From NCBI GenBank assembly GCA_963715575.1, contig OY970250.1, positions 1,240,001-1,304,000 on the forward strand: a stretch of 64,000 nucleotides of DNA. Reading direction: 5' to 3'. Of this stretch, positions 8,460-16,917 are shown piece by piece. Numbering within the stretch: position 1 is the stretch's first letter; every line of letters starts with the position of its first letter. The position numbers were made by a program, and so were the translations under genes. This stretch comes from AC-32 sp963715575 (GTDB taxonomy: Bacteria; Actinomycetota; Thermoleophilia; Gaiellales; Gaiellaceae). The notes under the pieces are model-generated. The model was not told the origin of the DNA. It was given only the letters and a program-made list of their open reading frames with translations, and searched no databases.

Positions 8460-9398
8460 CTACGTCTCGAGCACGCAGCTGGTCCAGGCCGCAACCGGCC
8501 GGAAGCCGAGCGCTTCGTTGAGGCCGCGCATCGCTCGGTTCTGCTCGGCGTTGAGCGTCGTCACCTGCGTGACGTCGGGCCGGTCCTGCTGCAACCGCCG
8601 GAGCGACTCGCCTTTGACCCAGCGGCCGAGCCCCTTGCGGCGGTGCTCGCGGACGACTGCGGTGTCCTCCGTGCCCGCGGTCGCGCCCCGGGTTCGGGCG
8701 AGACGAAGCTCCGTGAAGGCGACGACCTCCTCCTGTTCGTCCAGCGCCACCGTGACTCGCAGGTCGCGGTCGCGCCGTTCCAACGACTCCTCGAGAGCGC
8801 GCACGCGCCCAGCGTCCCAGACCACCAGCTCCTCCGCCGCCGCACTCGGCGCGTCGTTGATCGCCTCGCGGGCGCGCGCGAACGAGTCGAGCAGCTCCGC
8901 CGGCGCAGCCCCGACCCAGCTCCGAAGCCCGTAGCCGGGCACCGGCTCCACGGCGACCGCTAGCGGGAGCCGCAGCAGGGATTCGACCTCGCGATGCTTG
9001 TCGGTCGCGCCGGCATCGGCGGCGAATCGCGAGCCGGCCTCCGTCGAGTGGCTGCCGATCAACACGCTGGCGCCGACCGCTGCTGCGCGGTGCCGAACGG
9101 TCTCGAGCAGCGCGGAGCCATGTCCGGCGCGCCGGCTGTCCGGGTGGACGAGGACGTCGACCCGCGCCGTCGGTAACGCGGGGCCCGCCGCGAGCAGCCC
9201 GAAGCCGACGCACTCGTCGTCCGACTCGGCGATCCAGACCTCGCGCGTCTCGAACTCCGGCGGGTGGCGCAGGAAGGCCTCCATCTCCGCTCGAGACCGC
9301 AACGGTGCTTCCGGGCTCGCCTCTGCGTGGCAGACGGCCATCAGCTCGTAGACACGATCCAGGAGCTTCCCTGACGCGACATCGAGGGCGCGAACCAT
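8460..9398 (-). CDS. Tandem-GNAT acetyltransferase (mycothiol synthase-like architecture)
   Basis: 312 residues with two GNAT domains. The first has VDVLVHPDSRRAGHGSALL near residue 85, the second AVVREHRRKGLGRWVKGESLRRL near residue 245, followed by NAEQNRAMRGLNEALGFRPV. This two-domain layout is that of mycothiol synthase MshD, but resemblance to true MshD beyond layout cannot be judged here. Start set at ATG 9398: TAGCGT lies exactly 7 bases upstream, so an earlier in-frame GTG at 9407 falls inside the -10. Its promoter is back-to-back with that of the thiamine operon. Confidence 0.78.
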   Translation of the reverse strand: MVRALDVASGKLLDRVYELMAVCHAEASPEAPLRSRAEMEAFLRHPPEFETREVWIAESDDECVGFGLLAAGPALPTARVDVLVHPDSRRAGHGSALLETVRHRAAAVGASVLIGSHSTEAGSRFAADAGATDKHREVESLLRLPLAVAVEPVPGYGLRSWVGAAPAELLDSFARAREAINDAPSAAAEELVVWDAGRVRALEESLERRDRDLRVTVALDEQEEVVAFTELRLARTRGATAGTEDTAVVREHRRKGLGRWVKGESLRRLQQDRPDVTQVTTLNAEQNRAMRGLNEALGFRPVAAWTSCVLET

Positions 9399-9405
9399 CG
9401 CCCTC

Positions 9406-9415
9406 ACGCTACCCT
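9406..9415. promoter_or_regulatory. Divergent overlapping -10 boxes, acetyltransferase and thi operon
   Basis: On the minus strand TAGCGT (9411-9406) sits 7 bases before the acetyltransferase ATG. On the plus strand TACCCT (9410-9415) would start the riboswitch RNA near 9421-9422. The two hexamers share TA at 9410-9411, so polymerase could not occupy both at once. Confidence 0.45.
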
Positions 9416-9492
9416 CCGGTCACCGGGGTGCCCTCACGGGCTGAGATCACACCCGTCGAACCTGATCCGGTTCGCACCGGCGAAGGGAGTGC
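9416..9492 (+). promoter_or_regulatory. TPP (thi-box) riboswitch
   Basis: The conserved THI element is plain: CGGGGTGCCC (9424-9433), GGGCTGAGATCACACCCG (9438-9455), ACCTGATCCGGTTCG (9460-9474) and GCGAAGGGAG (9480-9489). Thiamine pyrophosphate binding is known to fold this element. Here the 3' strand AAGGGAG doubles as the Shine-Dalgarno of thiD, whose GTG begins 4 bases later, and no terminator follows, so control is most likely at translation initiation. The downstream operon is thiD-thiM-thiE-thiL, as expected. Confidence 0.95.
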
Positions 9493-9493
9493 A

Positions 9494-10264
9494 GTGGTTC
9501 CGAGATGTCTCACGATCGCGGGCTCCGACTCGGGCGGAGGCGCGGGGATCCAGGCCGACCTGAAGGCGTTCGCGGCCGCCGGCTGCCACGGCATGAGTGC
9601 GATCGTCGCGCTGACCGCGCAGAACACGGTCGGCGTGCTCGCCGTGCACGAGCTGCCGACCGAGTTCGTGCGGGCGCAGCTGGAGGCCGTCTTCGGCGAC
9701 ATCGGCGTTGACACGGCCAAGACCGGGATGCTCTTCTCGGCGGACGTGATCGAGACGGTGGCCGACTTCCTCGCCGAGCACCCGCTGCCGCTCGTGGTCG
9801 ACCCGGTGATGGTCGCGAGCTCCGGTGCGCGGCTGCTGCAGGAGGACGCCGTCGACGCGCTGGTCTCGCGGCTCTTCCCGCTCGCGACCGTGGTGACGCC
9901 GAACGAGGTCGAGGCGCGGCTGCTCGTCGGCGACGGGCCGAAGCGCGAGCTGGCCGAGCGGCTGGTCGAGCTCGGCGCGCCGGCCGCGATCGTGACCGGC
10001 GGCCACGGCGACCCGGTCGACCATCTGTTCGACGGCGAGCGTCACGTCGAGATCCCGGTCGAGCGTCTCGCCGTCCGGGCGACCCACGGTGCCGGCTGCA
10101 CGCACTCGGCCACGCTGGCGGCGCTGCTCGCGCGGGGGCAGTCCCTCGAAGAAGCTGCGCGGGGAGCGGCCGAAGCGGCCTCGCGGGCGGTCGCGCAGGG
10201 GCTTGCCGAGATCGGCGAAGGCGACGGGCCGGTCGACGTGCTCGGACTGCGAGGTGCCGCGTGA
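9494..10264 (+). CDS. thiD: Hydroxymethylpyrimidine/phosphomethylpyrimidine kinase
   Basis: 256 residues from GTG 9494. The ribokinase-fold signatures are clear: LTIAGSDSGGGAGIQADLKAF at the N-terminus (substrate site), VVDPVMVASSG near residue 100, TPNEVEA, and the C-terminal THGAGCTHSA anion-hole motif. ThiD phosphorylates HMP to HMP-P and then HMP-PP in the cytoplasm. The start is directly controlled by the TPP riboswitch. The TGA stop overlaps the GTG of thiM (GTGA). Confidence 0.96.
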   Translation: MVPRCLTIAGSDSGGGAGIQADLKAFAAAGCHGMSAIVALTAQNTVGVLAVHELPTEFVRAQLEAVFGDIGVDTAKTGMLFSADVIETVADFLAEHPLPLVVDPVMVASSGARLLQEDAVDALVSRLFPLATVVTPNEVEARLLVGDGPKRELAERLVELGAPAAIVTGGHGDPVDHLFDGERHVEIPVERLAVRATHGAGCTHSATLAALLARGQSLEEAARGAAEAASRAVAQGLAEIGEGDGPVDVLGLRGAA

Positions 10265-11046
10265 ACGCAGGGAACGACCTTGCGCTGATCCGCGAGCGCA
10301 AGCCGCTCGTCCACCAGATCACCAACTACGTGGTCATGAACGAGACCGCGAACGCGACGCTCGCGCTCGGCGCGCTGCCCGTGATGGCGCACGCGCTGCA
10401 GGAGGTCGAGGAGATGGCCACGGCGGCCTCGGCCCTGGTCCTCAACATTGGCACCCTTTCCGACGCGTGGGTCGAGTCGATGGTGCTCGCGGGCCTGGCG
10501 GCGAACCGCGCGGGGGTGCCGGTGGTGCTCGACCCGGTCGGCGCGGGCGCGACGAACTACCGCACCGAGACCTCGCGGCGGCTGCTGGCGGAGCTGCGGA
10601 TCGCGGTCGTGCGCGGCAACTCGGCCGAGATCGCCACGCTGGCGGGTCGGAGCGCCCAGATTCGGGGCGTCGAGGCGGTCGGCGAGGCGGGCGGCCCCGA
10701 GCTGGCCCGCGAGGCGGCCCGCGAGCTGGGCGCGGTCGTCGCGGTCACCGGCTCGATCGACCACGTCTCGGACGGCGAGACCGTGCACGCGGTCGCCAAC
10801 GGGCACGAGCTGCTCGGGACGATCACCGGCACCGGTTGCATGGCGACGGCGATCACCGGCTGCTTCCTCGGCGTGCGCGGGGACGACCCGCTCGCGGCCG
10901 CGACCGAGGCGCTGGTCGCCTTCGGCGTCGCCGGCGAGGATGCGGCGAAGAAGGCGAAGGGCCCCGGCTCGTTCCACGTCGCGCTCTACGACGCGCTCTA
11001 CGACCTCGACCCGAAGAAGCTCGACTCCCGCGCCGAGCTCTCGTGA
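10261..11046 (+). CDS. thiM: Hydroxyethylthiazole kinase
   Basis: 261 residues, GTG start within the thiD stop. It opens with KPLVHQITNYVVMNETANATLALGA split across the typical ThiM N-terminal motif, has LDPVGAGAT near residue 95 and the kinase motif ITGTGCMATA near residue 195. It phosphorylates thiazole alcohol, giving THZ-P, and so marks a salvage route. Its stop overlaps the thiE GTG (GTGA), so translation through the operon is coupled. Confidence 0.96.
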   Translation: MNAGNDLALIRERKPLVHQITNYVVMNETANATLALGALPVMAHALQEVEEMATAASALVLNIGTLSDAWVESMVLAGLAANRAGVPVVLDPVGAGATNYRTETSRRLLAELRIAVVRGNSAEIATLAGRSAQIRGVEAVGEAGGPELAREAARELGAVVAVTGSIDHVSDGETVHAVANGHELLGTITGTGCMATAITGCFLGVRGDDPLAAATEALVAFGVAGEDAAKKAKGPGSFHVALYDALYDLDPKKLDSRAELS

Positions 11047-11594
11047 GGCTGCACGCGATCGTCGAGGGCCTCCCGGCCGCGCGGGCGGCGGTCGAAGGTG
11101 GCGCGACCGTCGTGCAGCTGCGGCGCAAGGGCGTCACCACGGACGAGCTGGTCGCCGCGGGCAAGGGCTTCGGCGAGCTCGACGCCCTCTTCGTCGTGAA
11201 CGACGACGTCGAGGCGGCGCTACGCCTCGGGGCGAACGGCGTCCACCTCGGCCGCGGCGACGAAGGCGCCGGGCGTGCGGTCGCGGCCGGACTCCTGCTC
11301 GGCACGTCCGCGGCGTCGGTCGGCGAAGCGCTCGTGGGCGAGCGGCAGGGCGCCGCCTACATCGGCGCCGGACCGGTCTGGGCCACGCCCTCCAAGCCGC
11401 ACGCCGACCCCGCGATCGGGCTCGACGGGCTCGCCGAGATCTGCCGCGCGGTCTCGATCCCGGTGGTGGCGATCGGCGGCGTCGACTCCTCCAACGCGGG
11501 CGACTGCATCCGCGCCGGTGCTGCGGGCGTGGCCGTGATCCGGGCCGCGGCCGAGGCGCGAGCGCTGCGGGCGGCGATCGATGCGGCTCTCTGA
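11043..11594 (+). CDS. thiE: Thiamine-phosphate synthase
   Basis: 183 residues. TIM-barrel motifs include VVQLRRKG, FVVNDDVEAALRLGANGVHLG, and YIGAGPVWATPSKP with the phosphate-binding loops, then VVAIGGV near the end. It joins HMP-PP and THZ-P to thiamine phosphate. It is shorter than typical ThiE (about 210) because the first helix is abbreviated. It overlaps thiL by 14 bases. Confidence 0.94.
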   Translation: MRLHAIVEGLPAARAAVEGGATVVQLRRKGVTTDELVAAGKGFGELDALFVVNDDVEAALRLGANGVHLGRGDEGAGRAVAAGLLLGTSAASVGEALVGERQGAAYIGAGPVWATPSKPHADPAIGLDGLAEICRAVSIPVVAIGGVDSSNAGDCIRAGAAGVAVIRAAAEARALRAAIDAAL

Positions 11595-12420
11595 GCTCGG
11601 CGAGACCGGCCTGCTGGCCGAGCTCGAGCGGCTCGGCCTCGCCCGCGGGATCGATCACGATGCGGCCGAGCTCGGCGGCGGGCTCGTCGTCACGCAGGAC
11701 GCGCTCGTCGAGGGCGTCCACTTCCGGCTGGACTGGATCGGCTTCCGCGAGCTCGGCTACCGCGCGGCGGCGGTCAACCTGAGCGACCTCGCCGCCTCGG
11801 GCGCCGAGCCGCAGGCGCTGCTGGTCACGCTCGCCGCACCGGCCGAGCTGGAGCTGGAGAGCGTGGTCGAGCTCTACGAAGGGCTGAACGAGCCCGGCGT
11901 GCCGATCGTCGGCGGCGACACCACCAGTGCACCGCAGCTCGCGCTCGCCGTCACCGCGGCCGGCCGCTCGGAGCGCGTCGCCGGCCGCGCCGGGGCCAGG
12001 CCGGGCGATCTGGTCGTCGTCACCGGCCCGCTCGGCGCCGCGGGCGCGGCCTTCCGCGAGCGGCGCTACGCCCGGCCACCGCTCCGCCTCGAGGAAGGCC
12101 GCCGGCTCGCCGCCGTCGCCCATGCGCTGACCGACATCTCGGACGGCCTGGGCGTCGACGCGGGGCACCTCGCCGCCCGCTCGGGCTGCCGGCTCGAGCT
12201 CGACGCCGAACGCGTGCCGCTGGCCCCGGGCGCGACGGTCGAAGACCTGGGCTTCGGCGAGGACTACGAGCTGCTCGCGGCAACCCCCGACCCGCTCGGC
12301 TTCCCCGTGATCGGCCGCTGCGCCGTGGGCGAGGGCGTGGAAATCCGCCTCCGCGGGAAGCCCGTAGACGTGGCAGGGTGGGAGCACTTCGGCGGGCGGG
12401 GGGCCGGCTACTTGCGCTGA
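11581..12420 (+). CDS. thiL: Thiamine-monophosphate kinase
   Basis: 279 residues beginning at ATG 11581 inside the 3' end of thiE. Characteristic motifs are DHDAAEL and DALVEGVHF (Mg-ATP binding, normally DDAAV/DxxVEGVHF), NLSDLAASGAEP, VGGDTT and ISDGLGVDAGHLA, plus FGEDYELL near the C-terminus. ThiL converts thiamine phosphate to TPP, the ligand of the riboswitch that controls the operon, closing a feedback loop. Last gene of the thi operon. Confidence 0.95.
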   Translation: MRLSELGETGLLAELERLGLARGIDHDAAELGGGLVVTQDALVEGVHFRLDWIGFRELGYRAAAVNLSDLAASGAEPQALLVTLAAPAELELESVVELYEGLNEPGVPIVGGDTTSAPQLALAVTAAGRSERVAGRAGARPGDLVVVTGPLGAAGAAFRERRYARPPLRLEEGRRLAAVAHALTDISDGLGVDAGHLAARSGCRLELDAERVPLAPGATVEDLGFGEDYELLAATPDPLGFPVIGRCAVGEGVEIRLRGKPVDVAGWEHFGGRGAGYLR

Positions 12421-12448
12421 ACCGCGCGAGCGGCAACGCTAAGCGCCC

Positions 12449-13507
12449 GTGCTGACCTACATCTTCAGGCGGCTGCTGTGGGCGCTCATGCTCTTCTTCG
12501 TGATCACGCTGATCACGTTCGTGATGTTCTTCGTGCTGCCCGGCGACTCGACCAACGCGCAGCGCAACCAGCAGGGGTTCGCGGGCGACCTGCAGACCAC
12601 CTACAACCTCCGCGGCTCATTCGTCCACCAGTATTTCGGCTTCCTCGACCGCGTCGTCCTGCACGCCGACCTCGGCAACTCGGAGCGCTCGCAGGACGCC
12701 GTCACCGACGAGATCAGGGACACGTTGCCGGTGACCGCGTCGCTCGTGATCGGCGGGATGGTGCTCTGCCTGGTGATTGCCGTCCCGATTGGCATCCTCT
12801 CGGCGCTGCGGCCGCGCTCGCTGCTCGACCGAGGGTCGATGCTGCTCGTCCTGATCCTGATCTCCTGCCAGCCGTTCTGGCTCGGGCTGATGCTCTCGTA
12901 CCTGCTCGGCGTGCGGGCACACGCCTTCCCGGTCGGCGGCTACTGCGACTTCAGCCATCACGCGCAGACCTCGAATTTCTGCAGCGGCCCGCGCTTCTGG
13001 GCCTACCACCTGGTGCTGCCCTGGCTGACCTTCGCCGCCCTGTTCGCCGCCTTCTACGCGCGCATGATCCGGGCGAGCCTGCTCGAGCAAATGGGCGAGG
13101 ACTACGTCCGAACCGCGCAGGCAAAAGGCGCGAGCCCCCGCCGCATCCTGCGCGTTCACGTCTTTCGCAACGCCTCCCTGCCGGTGGTCACGATGCTGGG
13201 GATGGACGTCGGCATCGCCTTCGCCGGCGCGCTCTTCATCGAGACGGCGTTCACCCTCGGCGGCATGGGCCAGCTGCTCGTCCGCTCGCTGTACAACAGC
13301 GACCTGCCCGTGATCCTCGGGGTCGTGCTCGTGGTCAGCGTGGCGGTGGTGGTCGCGAACCTGGCGGTGGACATCCTCTACTCGGTGCTCGACCCGCGGA
13401 TCCGCCTGCACGGGTCGAGCGACTCGGTGAAGGCCTCGCGCCGGGTCGTGCGCGAGGTGCGCGCGCAGCCGCAGCAGCAGACGCCCGAGCCCGCCTCGCC
13501 TACCTGA
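12449..13507 (+). CDS. ABC transporter permease, DppB/OppB type
   Basis: 352 residues from GTG 12449. The N-terminus MLTYIFRRLLWALMLFFVITLITFVMFF is the standard DppB opening; six membrane segments follow, and the EAA loop reads EDYVRTAQAKGASPRRILRVHVFRN near residue 220, the site of contact with the ATPase. After the last segment is a short basic and Gln/Pro-rich tail. Dipeptide/oligopeptide or nickel importers normally have DppC, ATPases and a binding protein beside DppB; none is present here, so it is an orphan component. The 3' end overlaps the thioredoxin gene on the other strand by 8 bp. Confidence 0.85.
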   Translation: MLTYIFRRLLWALMLFFVITLITFVMFFVLPGDSTNAQRNQQGFAGDLQTTYNLRGSFVHQYFGFLDRVVLHADLGNSERSQDAVTDEIRDTLPVTASLVIGGMVLCLVIAVPIGILSALRPRSLLDRGSMLLVLILISCQPFWLGLMLSYLLGVRAHAFPVGGYCDFSHHAQTSNFCSGPRFWAYHLVLPWLTFAALFAAFYARMIRASLLEQMGEDYVRTAQAKGASPRRILRVHVFRNASLPVVTMLGMDVGIAFAGALFIETAFTLGGMGQLLVRSLYNSDLPVILGVVLVVSVAVVVANLAVDILYSVLDPRIRLHGSSDSVKASRRVVREVRAQPQQQTPEPASPT

Positions 13508-13817
13508 GCCACTCGGCCCACGCCTGCTCGTAGTACGAGCGGGGCCGTGCGCCGATCACCGTCCCACGCGCCTCGCCGCCTTGGAAGAGGATCGCGGTCG
13601 GGATCGAGAGCACCTCGTAGCGCGAGGCGGTCTGCAGGTTCTGGTCGATGTCGAGCTTGGTGAACTTGACGCGCCCTTCGTGCTCGGCCGCGAGCTCGGC
13701 CAGGACCGGCTCGACCGCCCGGCAGGGCCCGCACCAGGGAGCCCAGAAGTCGACCACGACCGGCGTGTTCGCCTGCAGGACCTCCTGCTCGAAGGTCGCG
13801 TCGGTCAGCTCGAGCAC
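13500..13817 (-). CDS. trxA: Thioredoxin
   Basis: 105 residues, standard thioredoxin length. The active site is VVDFWAPWCGPCRAVEP (WCGPC near residues 29-33), and the conserved cis-proline lies in LSIPTAILFQGG. It reduces protein disulfides in the cytoplasm. GTG start at 13817 is preceded at exactly 7 bases by TAGAGT, in which the TAG is the stop of the upstream glycosyltransferase gene, so it can be transcribed as a leaderless mRNA on its own. Confidence 0.95.
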   Translation of the reverse strand: MLELTDATFEQEVLQANTPVVVDFWAPWCGPCRAVEPVLAELAAEHEGRVKFTKLDIDQNLQTASRYEVLSIPTAILFQGGEARGTVIGARPRSYYEQAWAEWLR

Positions 13818-13827
13818 GGGACCGACT

Positions 13828-14535
13828 CTACAGGCGCCCGGCGAGCGCCCGGAGGCGGAGGGCAGGCACCTTCCAGATCGCCTCGAGCACGATCCGGCGG
13901 CTCATCTTCGAGCCGCCGTGCTCGCGGTCGACGAAGGTGATCGGGAGCTCGACGACGCGAAAGCCGGCCCGCAGCGTGCGGTAGGTGCTCTCGATCTGGA
14001 AGACGTATCCCTGCGAGGCGATCGCGTCGAGGTCGAGTGTCTCCAGCACCACGCGCCGGTAGCACCTGAAGCCGCAGGTCATGTCCCGCACCGGCACGCC
14101 GAGCAGCACGCGCGCGTACCACGAGCCGCCGCTCGAGACGAAGCGGCGCAGGCGTCCCCAGTTGCCCACGCCACCGCCCTCGATGTAGCGCGAGCCGAGC
14201 ACGAGGTCGGCGTCCGCGGCGGCGGCGATCAGGCGCGGCACGTCGGCCGGGTCGTGCGAGAAGTCCGCGTCCATCTCGAGCACGAGCTCCGCTCCTTGAG
14301 TGAGCGCGCGGCGGAAGCCGGCCAGGTAGGCCGGGCCGAGACCCTCCTTGCGCGGGCGGTGCAACACCTCGACGTGCTCGTGCTCGGCCGCCAGGCGGTC
14401 GGCCAGCTCACCCGTTCCGTCGGGCGAGTTGTCGTCGATCACGAGCACGGAGACGCCCTTGTCGGCGAGCGCCTCGACCATCCGCTCGAGGTTCTCGCCC
14501 TCGTTGTAGGTGGGCAAGCAGACGACCGCCTTCAC
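13828..14535 (-). CDS. Polyprenol-phosphate mannosyltransferase-like GT2 glycosyltransferase
   Basis: 235 residues from GTG 14535. It opens AVVCLPTYNEGENLERMVEAL, then VLVIDDNSPDGTGELA and EMDADFSHDPADVPRL (the DXD nucleotide-sugar site), and LGSRYIEGGGVGNWG, a series diagnostic of DPM1-type dolichol/polyprenol-phosphate-mannose synthases. It transfers mannose (or glucose) from a nucleotide sugar to a lipid carrier at the membrane's inner face. There is no C-terminal membrane domain, as in the soluble class. Divergent from polX with a 17-bp gap. Confidence 0.87.
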   Translation of the reverse strand: MKAVVCLPTYNEGENLERMVEALADKGVSVLVIDDNSPDGTGELADRLAAEHEHVEVLHRPRKEGLGPAYLAGFRRALTQGAELVLEMDADFSHDPADVPRLIAAAADADLVLGSRYIEGGGVGNWGRLRRFVSSGGSWYARVLLGVPVRDMTCGFRCYRRVVLETLDLDAIASQGYVFQIESTYRTLRAGFRVVELPITFVDREHGGSKMSRRIVLEAIWKVPALRLRALAGRL

Positions 14536-14553
14536 GCCCCTATGATCGCTGTC

Positions 14554-16266
14554 GTGGCGAAGACGCTCCCGCGCAACGCGGACGTGGCGGAGCAGCTCGA
14601 GCTGCTGGCCGACCTGCTCGAGATCGAAGGGCAGGCCGCGTTCCGCGTGCTCGCCTACCGCCGAGCGGCCTCGCGGGTGCGCGAGACGGGCACGCCCGTC
14701 GCCCAGCTGGCGCTCGAGGGGACGGCCAAGGAGCTGCCGGGGATCGGCGCCACGATCCAGGACAAGATCGTCCAGATCGTCAACACCGGCGAGATCGAAG
14801 CGCTCTCGAAGCGGCGCAAGACGATCCCGCCCGAGGTGGTCGAGTTCCTGCACATTCCGGGCCTCGGCCCGAAGACGGTGCGCAAGATCTGGCAGGAGCT
14901 CGGCGTGACGACGCTCGCCGAGCTGAAGGAGGCCGCGCGCGCCCAGCGGCTGCGGACACTGCCGGGCCTCGGGGCGAGGCTCGAGGAGAACATCCTCAAG
15001 TCGACGGCGCGCAAGAAGAAGGCGGCCGGCCCGCCGCGTGCACTGCTCGGCCAGGCGCTGCCGGCGCTGCTCGCGGTGGTCGAGGTGCTGCGCGAGCATC
15101 CGGCCGCCGACCGGGTCTCGGAGGCCGGCAGCGCGCGCCGCCGCAAGGAGACCGTGCGCGACCTCGACATCATCGCCACCGCCGGCGACCCGAAGGCGCT
15201 GACGGACTACTTCACCAAGCTGACCTGGGTCTCGGAGGTGGTGGCGAAGGGCGCGACGAAGGCGACGGTCGTCTCGCACGAGGGCTTCCGCTTCGACCTG
15301 CGCGTCGTCCCGCCCGAGAGCTACGGCAACCTGCTGCAGCACTTCACCGGCTCGAAGGAGCACAACCTCGCGCTGCGGGAGGACGCCCAGCGGCGCGGCT
15401 TCTCGGTCTCGGAGTACGGGATCACCGAGGTCGAGAGCGGCGAGGTCTTCACCGCCGAGAGCGAGGAGCAGGTCTACGAGCGGCTCGGCTACGAGTACAT
15501 CCCGCCCGAGCTGCGCGAGAACGCCGGGGAGCTCAAGGCGGCGCGGGCCGGCGAGCTGCCGGTGCTGATCGAGCAAGGCCGGCTGCGCGGCGACCTGCAC
15601 ACGCACTCGCACTGGTCGGCCGACGGCAAGAACACGCTCGAGGAGATGGTGTCGGCCGCCGTGGCGCGCGGCTACGACTACTACGCGATCACCGACCACT
15701 CGCACTACCTGCGCGAGGGCCGCATGGAGCAGCAGGCGAAGGAGATCGACAAGCTGGCCGAGCGGGTCGCGCCGCTGAAGCTGCTGAAGGGCGTCGAGGT
15801 GAACATCAAGGCCGACGGCACGCTCGACGTGCCCGACGAGGTGCTGGCCGAGCGCGACTGGGTGGTCGCCTCGATCCACACCGCCTTCGACCGCGAGCCG
15901 ACCGAGCGGATCCTGGCGACGATGGAGAACCCGTACGTGCACGTGATCGGGCACCTGACCGGCCGCAAGCTCACGCGCCGCGAGCCGATGGAGATCGACC
16001 TCGAGCGGGTGATCGAGAAGGCGCTCGAGACCGGGACGTTCCTCGAGATCAACTCGCAGCCCGACCGCCTCGACCTGCGCGACGTCAACGCCCGACTGGC
16101 CGGCGAGGCGGGCGTGCCGATCGTGATCTCTTCGGACGCCCACCAGATCAAAGCCCTCGATTACGTCGACTTCGGCGTCGCGCAGGCAAGGCGCGCGTGG
16201 CTGACCGCGGACCAGGTCGCGAACACGCGCACCTGGGCGCAGCTGAAGAAGCTGATGAAGAAGTGA
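14554..16266 (+). CDS. polX: DNA polymerase/3'-5' exonuclease PolX (Pol beta-PHP)
   Basis: 570 residues. N-terminal helix-hairpin-helix segments (KELPGIGATIQDKI, HIPGLGPKTVRKIW, TLPGLGARLEENI) precede the nucleotidyltransferase motif GSARRRKETVRDLDII near residue 185, and the C-terminal PHP domain has GDLHTHSHWSADGKNTLEEM cut by metal ligands, ITDHSHYL and SSDAH. Bacterial PolX fills short gaps in base-excision repair, and the PHP domain is a Mn-dependent 3'-5' exonuclease. The GTG at 14554 was chosen because TATGAT (14541-14546) lies exactly 7 bases upstream; the ATG at 14542 is inside that -10. The stop overlaps the next gene's start (GTGA). Confidence 0.93.
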   Translation: MAKTLPRNADVAEQLELLADLLEIEGQAAFRVLAYRRAASRVRETGTPVAQLALEGTAKELPGIGATIQDKIVQIVNTGEIEALSKRRKTIPPEVVEFLHIPGLGPKTVRKIWQELGVTTLAELKEAARAQRLRTLPGLGARLEENILKSTARKKKAAGPPRALLGQALPALLAVVEVLREHPAADRVSEAGSARRRKETVRDLDIIATAGDPKALTDYFTKLTWVSEVVAKGATKATVVSHEGFRFDLRVVPPESYGNLLQHFTGSKEHNLALREDAQRRGFSVSEYGITEVESGEVFTAESEEQVYERLGYEYIPPELRENAGELKAARAGELPVLIEQGRLRGDLHTHSHWSADGKNTLEEMVSAAVARGYDYYAITDHSHYLREGRMEQQAKEIDKLAERVAPLKLLKGVEVNIKADGTLDVPDEVLAERDWVVASIHTAFDREPTERILATMENPYVHVIGHLTGRKLTRREPMEIDLERVIEKALETGTFLEINSQPDRLDLRDVNARLAGEAGVPIVISSDAHQIKALDYVDFGVAQARRAWLTADQVANTRTWAQLKKLMKK

Positions 16267-16898
16267 CGCGAGCGGTCGTCTTCGACCTCTGGAACACGAT
16301 CGCCGTCTGGCCGGAGGAGCGCTGGGCCGAGACGCGGCCGCAGGTCGCCGGGCACCTCGGGCTGACGGTCGAGGAGTTCGAGACGCGCTGGTACGGCGAC
16401 GTGGCCCACCTGCGCGAGACGGGCCCGATCGCGCCGGTGCTGGAGCTGTTCGACGTCTCGCCCGAGGCGGCGGAGCAGGTGGTCTCGCTGCGGCGAGCGG
16501 TGACGCGCGAGGGGCTGGTGCCGGTGCCCGGCGCGGTCGAGACGATCGCGGCCCTGCGCGAGCGCGGCCTGAAGACCGGCCTGATCACCGTCTGCAGCGA
16601 GGACGTTGCGCTGCTCTGGCAGGAAACCGAGTTCCACGGGCTCTTCGACGCCGAGGTCTTCTCCGCCACGTGCGGCCTGCGCAAGCCGGACCCGCGCATC
16701 TACCGGCTGGCGTTGGAGCAGCTCGACGTTGAGGCGGAAGAAGCGGTCTTCGTCGGCGACGGCGCCAACGACGAGCTGGCGGGCGCCGAGCGGGTGGGCA
16801 TGCGCGCGATCGGGGTCGACTCCCCGAACGGCGAGCTCGGTGACTGGAACGGCCCCCGAATCACGGCTCTGCCGCAGCTGCTTTCACTCCTGGACTGA
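16263..16898 (+). CDS. HAD-superfamily hydrolase
   Basis: 211 residues, GTG overlapping the polX stop. HAD motif I is VVFDLWNTIA (nucleophile Asp 8; the second Asp of DxD is replaced, as in 2-haloacid dehalogenase-like members), motif II ITVCS, motif III lysine in LRKPDPRIY, motif IV FVGDGANDELAGA. The cap between residues 20 and 85 is helical (subclass I). It is a small cytoplasmic phosphatase or dehalogenase of unknown substrate, co-transcribed with polX. Confidence 0.85.
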   Translation: MTRAVVFDLWNTIAVWPEERWAETRPQVAGHLGLTVEEFETRWYGDVAHLRETGPIAPVLELFDVSPEAAEQVVSLRRAVTREGLVPVPGAVETIAALRERGLKTGLITVCSEDVALLWQETEFHGLFDAEVFSATCGLRKPDPRIYRLALEQLDVEAEEAVFVGDGANDELAGAERVGMRAIGVDSPNGELGDWNGPRITALPQLLSLLD

Positions 16899-16917
16899 AC
16901 GGGTAGACAGGCTTGCG

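Noticed and set aside
13648..14541. Upstream extension of the PolX frame by 300 codons
   Set aside because: It is antisense to thioredoxin and the glycosyltransferase and has no homology; the -10 at 14541 fixes the start at 14554.
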